From assembly GCA_035544635.1 (NCBI GenBank), contig DATKDQ010000154.1:1-9319 (forward strand): DNA of 9,319 nucleotides, given 5' to 3'. This stretch comes from DATAFT01 sp035544635 (GTDB lineage Bacteria > Acidobacteriota > Thermoanaerobaculia > Multivoradales > Multivoraceae). Of the stretch, positions 1 through 6,538 are shown piece by piece; position 1 is the stretch's first letter; the number at the start of each line of letters is the position of its first letter. A program made the position numbers and the translations under genes. The notes beneath the pieces are model-generated. The model saw only the letters and a program-made list of their open reading frames with translations. It was not told the DNA's origin and made no database searches.

Positions 1-1587
1 GTGCGCGACTACGGGCGCGGCATCCCGCTGGGCAAGGTCGTCGAGTGCGTGTCCGAGATGCACACCGGCGGCAAGTACAACGACGACGTGTTCCAGTTCT
101 CGGTGGGCTTGAACGGCGTCGGCACCAAGGCGGTCAACGCCGTGTCGGTGCACTTCCGGGTCGAGAGCTTCCGCGACGGGAAATTCAAGCGGGCGATCTT
201 CAGCCGCGGGCAAAAGGTCGCGGAGAAGGGCGGCGCCGAGCCCAAGGCGCGTGGCGGCACGTTCGTCGAGTTCTCGCCCGACCCCGAGATCTTCGATGAG
301 TTCGAGTGGAACGAGGAGCTGATCGAGCACCGGCTGCGGTACTACGCGTTCCTGAACACCGGGCTCACGTTGGTCTACAACGGCCGCAGCTTCCAGAGCA
401 AAGGCGGACTCGGCGACCTCCTGGCGGAGGAGTTGGGCGGGGAGCCCGCCCTCTATCCGGTGGTGCACCACAAGGACAAGCGACTGGAGTTCGCGTTCAC
501 CCACACCAACAACTACGGCGAGACCTACTTCAGCTTCGTCAACGGCCAGCACACCACCGACGGCGGCATCCACGAGAGCGCCTTCCGCGAGGGCCTGCTC
601 AAGGGGATCAACGAGTTCGCGCGCAAGTCGTTCGCCGGACCCGACGTGCGCGACGGGCTCCTGGGGGCGGTGGCGGTCAAGCTCCAGGATCCGGTGTTCG
701 AGAGCCAGACCAAGAACAAGCTCGGCTCGACCGAGGTGCGCCCCTGGATCGTCCAGGAGGTGAAGGACGCGGTCACGGTCTGGCTGCACCGGAACCCGAA
801 GGTGGCGAGCGGGCTGATCGACAAGATCGCCGCCAACGAGCGGTTGCGCAAGGAGCTCAACGCGGTCAAGAAGCAGGCCCGCGAGCGAGCCAAGCAGACG
901 GCGATCCGGATCCCGAAGCTGATCGACTGCAAATACCATCTGGGCGATCGCCATCCGAGGGCGGAGGAATCGAGCATCTTTCTCGCGGAGGGCGACTCGG
1001 CGGGCGGCTCGATGGTGCAGGCGCGCGATGTCGATACCCAGGCGGTGTTCACGCTCAAGGGCAAGCCCCTGAACTGCTACGCGCTGAAGCGCGACGCCAT
1101 CTACACCAACGAGGAGCTCTACAACATCATGCGCGCGCTCGGCATCGAGGAGTCGATCGAGTCGCTGCGCTACAACAAGGTCGTCCTCGCGACCGACGCG
1201 GACGTCGACGGGATGCACATCCGCAACCTGCTCCTGACCTACTTCCTGCGCTACTTCGAGGAGCTGGTCCAGCGCGGGCACGTCTACATCCTGGAGACGC
1301 CGCTCTACCGGGTGCGCGACAAGAAGGAGACCCGCTACTGCTACAGCGAGAAGGAGCGCGACCGGGCCCAGGTGCAGATCAGGAGCGCCGAGGTCACCCG
1401 CTTCAAAGGACTCGGCGAGATCTCCCCGGGCGAGCTCAAGCAGTTCATGGGCGGAGAGATCCGTCTCGAGCCGGTGCGCATCAAGAAGATGTCGGAGGTC
1501 TCGCAGGCGCTCGACTTCTTCATGGGCAAGAACACGCCGGAGCGGCGGGACTTCATCGTCGAGCACCTGATCACCGATACCGTGTGA
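1..1587 (+). CDS. parE: DNA topoisomerase IV subunit B (ParE/GyrB family), 5' end missing
   Basis: This is the ATPase and Toprim subunit of a type IIA topoisomerase, which with the next gene's product would decatenate or relax DNA. The window opens inside the gene. Codon 1 (GTG, Val) is not the start, because the DYGRG motif at residues 3-7 matches about residue 73 of E. coli GyrB, so about 70 residues are missing. Visible parts are the end of the GHKL ATPase domain (DYGRGIP 3-9, GLNGVGTKAVNA 36-47), the transducer domain with the QTK loop (Q236, K238), and the Toprim domain (EGDSAGGS 330-337; metal-binding acids D399, D401, D403 in TDADVDG). RFKGLGEISP closes the protein near residue 470. 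It lacks the long C-terminal insertion of E. coli GyrB. GLNGVGTK in place of the usual GLHGVG, and the overall wording, resemble Bacteroidetes-type ParE from memory. GyrB is the alternative. Family assignment is very secure; the ParE/GyrB choice rests mainly on the partner gene. Confidence 0.93.
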   Translation: MRDYGRGIPLGKVVECVSEMHTGGKYNDDVFQFSVGLNGVGTKAVNAVSVHFRVESFRDGKFKRAIFSRGQKVAEKGGAEPKARGGTFVEFSPDPEIFDEFEWNEELIEHRLRYYAFLNTGLTLVYNGRSFQSKGGLGDLLAEELGGEPALYPVVHHKDKRLEFAFTHTNNYGETYFSFVNGQHTTDGGIHESAFREGLLKGINEFARKSFAGPDVRDGLLGAVAVKLQDPVFESQTKNKLGSTEVRPWIVQEVKDAVTVWLHRNPKVASGLIDKIAANERLRKELNAVKKQARERAKQTAIRIPKLIDCKYHLGDRHPRAEESSIFLAEGDSAGGSMVQARDVDTQAVFTLKGKPLNCYALKRDAIYTNEELYNIMRALGIEESIESLRYNKVVLATDADVDGMHIRNLLLTYFLRYFEELVQRGHVYILETPLYRVRDKKETRYCYSEKERDRAQVQIRSAEVTRFKGLGEISPGELKQFMGGEIRLEPVRIKKMSEVSQALDFFMGKNTPERRDFIVEHLITDTV

Positions 1588-1686
1588 GCGCTGGCGCGCG
1601 ACCGGCGGTGGGGCCCCGGGGTTGGAGGAGCGGGTTGCCTGCAGGTAGAGCAGCGAACGGGAACCGTCGAGGTTAGGGAAGCGGAG

Positions 1687-3597
1687 ATGCCGTCGATCGA
1701 GCCGCTGATGCGGCGCAACTTCCTGGAGTACGCGAGCTACGTCATCGTCGATCGCGCCATTCCCGACCTACGCGACGGCATGAAGCCGGTGCAGCGCCGC
1801 ATCCTCGCCACGCTCCACGCCATGGACGACGGGCGGTTCCACAAGGTGGCGAACGTCATCGGCGAGACCATGAAGCTCCATCCCCACGGCGATGCGTCGA
1901 TCTCGGACGCCCTGGTGGTGCTCGCCAACAAGGAGTACTTCATCGAGAAGCAGGGTAACTTCGGGAACCTGATGACCGGGCATCCGGCGGCGGCCGCGCG
2001 CTACATCGAGTGCCGGCTGACGGACCTAGCGCGCGAGACTCTGTTCCACAGGAAGCTCACCGAGACCCGCCCGAGCTACGACGGGCGGCGCATGGAGCCG
2101 GTGGTTCTGCCGGTCAAGGTCCCGGTGGTCCTCATGATCGGCACCGAGGGGATCGCGGTCGGGATGTCGACTCGCATCCTTCCGCACAACTTTCGCGAGC
2201 TCCTGCGCGCGCAGATCGCGATCCTGCGCGGCGGGAAGGCGACGCTTCACCCGGACTTCCTGCAGGGCGGCCTGATGGACGCCTCCGACTACCAGGACGG
2301 CGTGGGGAGGGTGCGGGTGCGCGCGAAGCTCGAGATCGCGCGCGACAGGAAGACGATCACCGTCCGCGAGATTCCCTACTCGACCACCACCGAGAGCTTG
2401 ATCCAGTCGATCGAGGCCGCGGCGCAGAAGGGAAAGCTCAAGGTGGCGTCGATCGAGGATCGGACCGGTGAGCAGGTCGAGATCGTCCTCAACCTAGCCC
2501 GCGGCAGCTATGCCGACGAGGTCGAGCCTCAGCTCTACGCCTATACCCAGTGCGAGGTTTCGATCGTTCCGAGCCCGATCGTGATCGACCACGACCGTCC
2601 GGTCGAGATGCCGGTCTCCCAGATGCTCGAGCGGCTCACCAAGAGGCTGCGCGAGCAGATCAAGGCCGAGCTCGAGCTCGACCTCTCCGAGCTCGAGGAC
2701 CGGCGCCACTTCCTCACCCTCGAGCAGATCTTCATCGAGCGCCGCGTCTACCAGCGCATCGAGAAGGCGAAGACGGTCGAGGCGGTTCGCAAGGCGGTGT
2801 GGGACGGCATGCACGAGTACCAGAAGCTCTTCGTGCGGCCGATGATCGAGGATGACGTCGAGCGGCTGCTCGAGATCCGCATCCGGCGCATCTCGGCCTA
2901 CGACGTCGAGCGCAACCGGCGCGAGATCGCCGAGGTCCAGGCTGCCATCAAGGAGTGCCGGCGCAAGCTCCGGCGCCTGACCGACTCCACCGTCGCCTAC
3001 CTCGAGGGGCTGCTCGCGAAGTACGGGGATCGCTGGCCCCGCCGCACCAAGGTGGGGAGCTTCGAGACGGTCTCGAAACGCGAGATCGCGCTCCAGAACC
3101 TGCGCCTCGCCTACGACCCTGACAGCGGCTTCTTCGGCATGGCGGTTCGCGGCACCAAGTTCCAGCTCCAGGTGAGCGAGTTCGACAAGATCCTGGTGGT
3201 CGACGCCGCGGGCACGTATCGCATCACCGTTCCCCAGGAGAAGCTCTTCGTGGGCAAGGGCGCCCACGTCATCGAGCGCTTCGACGAGGAGAAGGGGGCG
3301 GTGCTCACCGTGCTCTACCGCGACGAGGAGCGCCACGCCTGGGCCAAGAAGGTGCAGATCAGGGGCTACATCCGGGACAAGGAGTACCGCCTGGTCAAGG
3401 AGGGCGGGCGCGTCGACCGCGTGATCGTGGGCGAGAGCGATCGCATCGTCCACCTGCGCTACGCGCCGCACAAGTTCCAGCGCCTGAAGGAGGACTTCTT
3501 CGATCTGCGCGAGCTCGAGCTCTCGGGACTCTCGGCGCGCGGCAAGCGGATGGGCTCGAAGCCGGTCGCCGGCATCAGCCTCGAGCAGCCGAGCTGA
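1687..3597 (+). CDS. parC: DNA topoisomerase IV subunit A (ParC/GyrA family)
   Basis: This is the DNA cleavage and religation subunit of a type IIA topoisomerase and the partner of the preceding ParE. The winged-helix domain carries the catalytic R105-Y106 (AAARYIE; Tyr codon 2002-2004), which forms the covalent link to DNA. The quinolone-pocket helix HPHGDASISD spans residues 65-74, with Ala70 where E. coli GyrA has Ser83 and Asp74 at the Asp87 position. EGIAVGMSTRILPHN (about 154-168) is the conserved tower-domain segment, and a charged coiled-coil region follows at about 340-460. The C-terminal domain is only about 160 residues and no GyrA box (QRRGGKG) is visible, so the protein (636 aa) is shorter than GyrA (about 875) and E. 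coli ParC (752). That points to topoisomerase IV rather than gyrase. The ATG is preceded by AGGGAA at 1675-1680 with 6-nt spacing. The gene starts 99 bases after parE on the same strand, so co-transcription is likely. Confidence 0.93.
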   Translation: MPSIEPLMRRNFLEYASYVIVDRAIPDLRDGMKPVQRRILATLHAMDDGRFHKVANVIGETMKLHPHGDASISDALVVLANKEYFIEKQGNFGNLMTGHPAAAARYIECRLTDLARETLFHRKLTETRPSYDGRRMEPVVLPVKVPVVLMIGTEGIAVGMSTRILPHNFRELLRAQIAILRGGKATLHPDFLQGGLMDASDYQDGVGRVRVRAKLEIARDRKTITVREIPYSTTTESLIQSIEAAAQKGKLKVASIEDRTGEQVEIVLNLARGSYADEVEPQLYAYTQCEVSIVPSPIVIDHDRPVEMPVSQMLERLTKRLREQIKAELELDLSELEDRRHFLTLEQIFIERRVYQRIEKAKTVEAVRKAVWDGMHEYQKLFVRPMIEDDVERLLEIRIRRISAYDVERNRREIAEVQAAIKECRRKLRRLTDSTVAYLEGLLAKYGDRWPRRTKVGSFETVSKREIALQNLRLAYDPDSGFFGMAVRGTKFQLQVSEFDKILVVDAAGTYRITVPQEKLFVGKGAHVIERFDEEKGAVLTVLYRDEERHAWAKKVQIRGYIRDKEYRLVKEGGRVDRVIVGESDRIVHLRYAPHKFQRLKEDFFDLRELELSGLSARGKRMGSKPVAGISLEQPS

Positions 3598-3640
3598 GGA
3601 CCGACTCGCGCGTCCCGGTCACGGTTTCGGGTCTGCCCCA

Positions 3641-4657
3641 ATGGATTCCCGGCCCATCATCCCGCCCGCTGCCCCCTCGGCCACTCCAATGGTGGTCAAC
3701 CTCTCGGCCTACGACACCAAGGGCCGCCGGCTGCCGCCGATCTCGCTCGACGAGATCAGCGACGTGCTCGAGCGGCCCGATACCTTCGTGTGGATGGGCC
3801 TGCACGAGCCGGACGAGGCCCTGCTCCTGAAGCTGCAGGAGGAGTTCGGGCTCCACCACCTCGCGATCGAGGATGCCCACAAGGCCCACCAGCGTCCCAA
3901 GATCGAGGTCTGGGGCGACTCGCTCTTCATCGTGCTACGAACGGCGCAGGTCGTGGACCGGAAGTGCCGCTTCGGCGAGACCCACGCCTTCCTCGGCCCG
4001 CGCTATCTGGTGACCGTACGGCACGGGCCCTCCCTCTCGTACGAGCCGGTGCGCATCCGGGTGGAGCGCGAGCCCGAGCTGCTGGCGCTCGGGGCGAGCT
4101 ACTGCTTCTACGCGGTCTTCGACTTCATCATCGACAACTTCCAGCCGATCGTGGCTGAATTCCAGGACGAGCTCGAGGCGCTCGAGACGGCGATCTTCGA
4201 GCACCAGTTCAAGCGCGAGACCGTGGAGCGGCTCTACGACCTGAAGCGGGAGCTGGTCACGCTGCGGCTCGCGATCGCGCCGGCCCAGGACATCTCGAAC
4301 CAGCTCGTGCTCTCGCATTCGGCGCAGATCCGCGACGAGGTGCGGCCTTACCTGCGCGACGTGCACGACCACGTGGTCAGGGTAAAGGAGTCCTCCGACG
4401 CGATGAGCGAGATGGTGTCGGCGGCGGTGACCTTGAACCTCGCGATGGTGTCGGTGGGACAGGGGGAGGTGGTCAAGCGGCTGGCCGGCTGGGCGGCGCT
4501 GCTGGCGGCGCCCACGCTCATCGCGAGCTGGTACGGCATGAACTTCCGGCACATGCCGGAGCTCTTCGGCCGGTTCAGCTACGGGGTGGTCGCCGCAGGG
4601 ACGGCCGTCATCTGCCTCCTCCTGTACCGGGTGCTCAAGCGCGCCAGGTGGCTCTGA
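3641..4657 (+). CDS. corA: CorA-family magnesium/divalent cation transporter
   Basis: This is an inner-membrane channel of the CorA/Mrs2/Alr1 family, expected to be pentameric and to carry Mg2+ (sometimes Co2+, Ni2+ or Zn2+). The 338-residue length is normal. An N-terminal alpha/beta cytosolic domain (about 18-160) includes the typical FVWMGLHEPD and HHLAIEDAHKAHQRPK segments. A long helical stalk follows (about 165-280). The C-terminus has two membrane helices at about 281-297 and 312-332. Between them lies the signature selectivity motif Y298-G299-M300-N301-F302 followed by MPEL, and the tail is basic (KRARWL). The start is uncertain: neither ATG 3641 nor the in-frame ATG 3689 (residue 17, MVVNLSAYD) has a clear Shine-Dalgarno sequence. 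Many relatives begin near the second site, and residues 1-16 are Pro/Ala-rich. It lies 43 bases after parC and its last 10 bases overlap the next gene. Ion specificity cannot be read from the sequence. Confidence 0.93.
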   Translation: MDSRPIIPPAAPSATPMVVNLSAYDTKGRRLPPISLDEISDVLERPDTFVWMGLHEPDEALLLKLQEEFGLHHLAIEDAHKAHQRPKIEVWGDSLFIVLRTAQVVDRKCRFGETHAFLGPRYLVTVRHGPSLSYEPVRIRVEREPELLALGASYCFYAVFDFIIDNFQPIVAEFQDELEALETAIFEHQFKRETVERLYDLKRELVTLRLAIAPAQDISNQLVLSHSAQIRDEVRPYLRDVHDHVVRVKESSDAMSEMVSAAVTLNLAMVSVGQGEVVKRLAGWAALLAAPTLIASWYGMNFRHMPELFGRFSYGVVAAGTAVICLLLYRVLKRARWL

Positions 4658-5640
4658 GCGAACGGGGCCCGCAGGGGCTGTGGCTGGCGATCGTCAACCC
4701 GGCGGCCGGCGGCGGCCGCTGCGGCAGGAGAGCGCCCGCGGCTCTCGCCGCCCTTCGGGCCTCGCTCGCGCGCACCGGCGAGACTCTCCAGATCGCCGTC
4801 ACCCGCTCCGGCGCCGACGCCACTAGGATCGCGCGGGATGCGTTTGCGGGTGGGGCTCGGCGCTTCCTCGCGGTGGGTGGCGACGGCACGGCGTTCGCGA
4901 TCGTGAACGGGCTTCTTCCCGAGGCGGCGCTGGAGGCGCATCCGCCGCGCCGCGGCTCGCCAGAGGCCGCGTCCGCTGGTTCGCGCGGCGCGGCGCAGGA
5001 GCCGGTTCTGGGCTTTCTCCCGCTTGGCACCGGCAACTCCTTCGTCCGGGACTTCGGCCGCGACGGCCTCGCCCGCGGCTGCGATGGCCTCCTCTCGGAG
5101 CGCCGGCGCCGCGTCGACCTGCTGCGCGTCCGGCACCGCGGCGGCGAGGTGTGGGCCCTCGGCGTCGTGAGCCTGGCGTTTCCGGCCGCGGTCGCCGCGC
5201 TGGTCAATCGACGGCTGAAGCCGCTTGGCAAGCTGGGTTACTCGATCGGCGTCCTCGTCGAGGTGGGCCGGCTCTCGTCGCTCACGCTGCGGCTGGCGCT
5301 CGACGGCGGCGAGCCCCGCCGCGAGTCGCTCGTTCTCCTCTGTGCGTGCAACAACCGGTATGTCGGCGGCAACATGAGGATGGCGCCCGGCGCGCTGGTC
5401 GACGACGGCTTCCTCGACCTCGTGACCGCGGGCCCGGTGGGCCGGCTCGAGCTGTTGCGAACGTTTCCCCGCATCTTCGCCGGCACCCACGTCGATCATC
5501 CGGCGGTCGCGGTGCGTCGGGCGCGGAGCCTCGAGCTCGACCTCGATGCCGAAGTCGACGTCATGATCGACGGCGAGTCGCTGTGCCTGTGGATCGAGCG
5601 GGTCGACGTCGTTCCGGGCGCGCTCGCAGTGGCGCTGTGA
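4648..5640 (+). CDS. Diacylglycerol kinase / YegS-BmrU family lipid kinase
   Basis: This is a cytosolic or membrane-associated kinase of the DAGK catalytic (DgkB/YegS/sphingosine kinase) superfamily, which phosphorylates a lipid hydroxyl using ATP. The real substrate is unknown. Motifs in order are VNPAAGGGR (16-24), the nucleotide-binding GGDGT (77-81), LGTGNSFVRD (126-135), and DDGFLDL (252-258), which belongs to the C-terminal beta-sandwich domain. DVMIDGE (304-310) is the usual near-C-terminal DGE motif. The length (330 aa) is slightly above the family norm because of a low-complexity stretch of about 20 residues (96-118: Pro, Arg, Gly, Ala, Ser, Glu) between GGDGT and the LGTGN strand. 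The start is GTG 4648, inside the end of corA (10-base overlap). No strong ribosome binding site is visible, so translational coupling to corA is likely. No membrane segment or signal peptide is apparent. Confidence 0.9.
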   Translation: MALSERGPQGLWLAIVNPAAGGGRCGRRAPAALAALRASLARTGETLQIAVTRSGADATRIARDAFAGGARRFLAVGGDGTAFAIVNGLLPEAALEAHPPRRGSPEAASAGSRGAAQEPVLGFLPLGTGNSFVRDFGRDGLARGCDGLLSERRRRVDLLRVRHRGGEVWALGVVSLAFPAAVAALVNRRLKPLGKLGYSIGVLVEVGRLSSLTLRLALDGGEPRRESLVLLCACNNRYVGGNMRMAPGALVDDGFLDLVTAGPVGRLELLRTFPRIFAGTHVDHPAVAVRRARSLELDLDAEVDVMIDGESLCLWIERVDVVPGALAVAL

Positions 5641-5682
5641 GCGGCGCCTCGCCAGACGAGCCGCACGCGGCGGCCGTGGGCG

Positions 5683-5711
5683 TTGACCGCCGGGCGCGTC
5701 CCTTGTACGTT
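5683..5711 (+). promoter_or_regulatory. Possible sigma-70-type promoter upstream of the lipoprotein gene
   Basis: TTGACC at 5683-5688 matches the -35 consensus at 5 of 6 positions. It is followed after exactly 17 bases by TACGTT at 5706-5711, which keeps the three most conserved -10 positions (T1, A2, T6). Transcription would begin near 5718. This lies in the roughly 100-base gap after the lipid kinase gene and ahead of the lipoprotein. It is a consensus match only, and such matches arise by chance. Confidence 0.3.
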
Positions 5712-5744
5712 CGCTCCGTGCCAACGGCGACGCTCGGTCATGGG

Positions 5745-6410
5745 GTGGCGGCTCGGCGGGTGCGCGTCCCAGCCGCGCTTGCCATGCTTGCCGTCGTGAC
5801 CGCGTGCGCCGGCGGCGCGACGGCGCCGGGTGTGGCCGTGCTGACCGAGGAGCGTGCCGTCGAGTTCCCGGCGGTGGTGCAGAGCGCGGCCTGGGACGGC
5901 GGGGAGATGGCCGGCTATCACCTCGTGGTGTGGCGGGGCGGGGGGTCGGCGGACGCGGCTCTGTTCCGAGCGGAGGTGTCCGACGTCGAGGTGCTCGATG
6001 CGCTCGAATCGCTCGGTGCGGCGCCCGGCGACGCGCTCGACGTCGCCACCTGGGACGAACGGCGCGACCCGACCTCCTGGAAGCCGGATCGCGTCATCGA
6101 GGGTCCGCCCGTCGAGGTCCTGGTGCGGGCGACGCCCGACGGGGGCTGGCTGCGTCTGGACCAGATCGTCGACGATCCAATGGGCGTCGGCTTCGAGATG
6201 CGCTTCGGCGGACACCGCGCGAACATCCCGGCGTGGAGATCGGGCTGCGTCGTCTGTCTCTACTCGTGCCCGGGCGGCAAGATCGGCAACGCGCGCTACA
6301 CGGTTCGCGATTTCGCGAGAGGGACCACTCGCTTCGCGGTCAGGGACGGCGTGCTGCCGCGCGACGGCGAGCGGGTTACCGTCCGCATCCGGTTGACCGG
6401 GGCGACCTGA
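5745..6410 (+). CDS. Putative lipoprotein with C-x2-C-x3-C cluster, possibly YdjY-like
   Basis: This is a secreted lipoprotein of unconfirmed function. From GTG 5745 the product is 221 residues. It has a basic n-region (AARRVRV), a hydrophobic core (AALAMLAVV) and a lipobox ending V-T-A-C21, so it is probably acylated on Cys21 and held in the envelope. The rest is a soluble beta-rich domain with segments such as YHLVVWRGG, LFRAEVSDVEVLDALESLG and VGFEMRFGG. A cysteine cluster follows at C168, C171 and C175 (GCVVCLYSCPGGKIGN), then YTVRDF. From memory this C-terminal layout resembles the YdjY-domain family, which I could not check. The cluster could bind a metal or iron-sulfur centre or form disulfides. 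An upstream GTG at 5718 would add nine residues, but it sits at the predicted transcription start. The gene is separated from the lipid kinase by about 100 bases and followed by a GC hairpin, so it may be transcribed alone. Confidence 0.75.
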   Translation: MAARRVRVPAALAMLAVVTACAGGATAPGVAVLTEERAVEFPAVVQSAAWDGGEMAGYHLVVWRGGGSADAALFRAEVSDVEVLDALESLGAAPGDALDVATWDERRDPTSWKPDRVIEGPPVEVLVRATPDGGWLRLDQIVDDPMGVGFEMRFGGHRANIPAWRSGCVVCLYSCPGGKIGNARYTVRDFARGTTRFAVRDGVLPRDGERVTVRIRLTGAT

Positions 6411-6415
6411 GTCGA

Positions 6416-6460
6416 GCCGCGGCGGGCGGAGGCGGGGCTCCGCCCAGCCCGGACCGCGGC
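6416..6460 (+). terminator. GC-rich hairpin after the lipoprotein gene, possible terminator
   Basis: GGGCGGAG (6424-6431) pairs perfectly with CTCCGCCC (6438-6445) across a 6-base loop. An outer 7-bp pairing, GCCGCGG (6416-6422) with CCGCGGC (6454-6460), can extend it. It begins 5 bases after the lipoprotein stop codon. No T-run follows, so at best it is a weak or non-classical intrinsic terminator, and GC-rich DNA makes such pairings common. The remainder of the gap up to 6538 shows only the ribosome binding site. Confidence 0.35.
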
Positions 6461-6526
6461 GAACGGACCCGCTGGCTCCGACTGCCGGGCCACTGCTGCT
6501 CGCGGCGGGCGGCAGGACTGAACCAC

Positions 6527-6531
6527 GGAGG
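6527..6531 (+). promoter_or_regulatory. Strong Shine-Dalgarno site fixing the decarboxylase start
   Basis: GGAGG lies 7 bases upstream of GTG 6539, ideal spacing. It decides the start of the decarboxylase gene over the much longer open frame upstream and over the internal ATG at 6587. Confidence 0.8.
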
Positions 6532-6538
6532 TCTGAAC

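Noticed and set aside
1..3. GTG at base 1 as the true start of parE
   Set aside because: The first residues already lie in the DYGRG ATPase motif, which is about 70 residues into this family, so the gene begins outside the window.
306..1676. 456-codon + strand frame overlapping parE
   Set aside because: It is an Arg/Ala/Gly-rich translation, out of frame with the conserved Toprim motifs.
2494..3471. 325-codon open frame on the - strand inside the topoisomerase A gene
   Set aside because: It is antisense to a strongly conserved ParC/GyrA coding region, its product is Leu/Asp/Val-rich with no recognisable motif, and long antisense frames are expected in GC-rich genes.
5151..5744. Upstream in-frame extension of the lipoprotein
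   Set aside because: It overlaps the lipid kinase out of frame, and a lipobox at Cys21 from GTG 5745 gives a proper signal peptide.
5804..6538. Upstream in-frame extension of the decarboxylase
   Set aside because: It overlaps the lipoprotein gene in another frame, is Arg-rich and unlike the family; GTG 6539 with GGAGG at ideal spacing gives the normal protein length.
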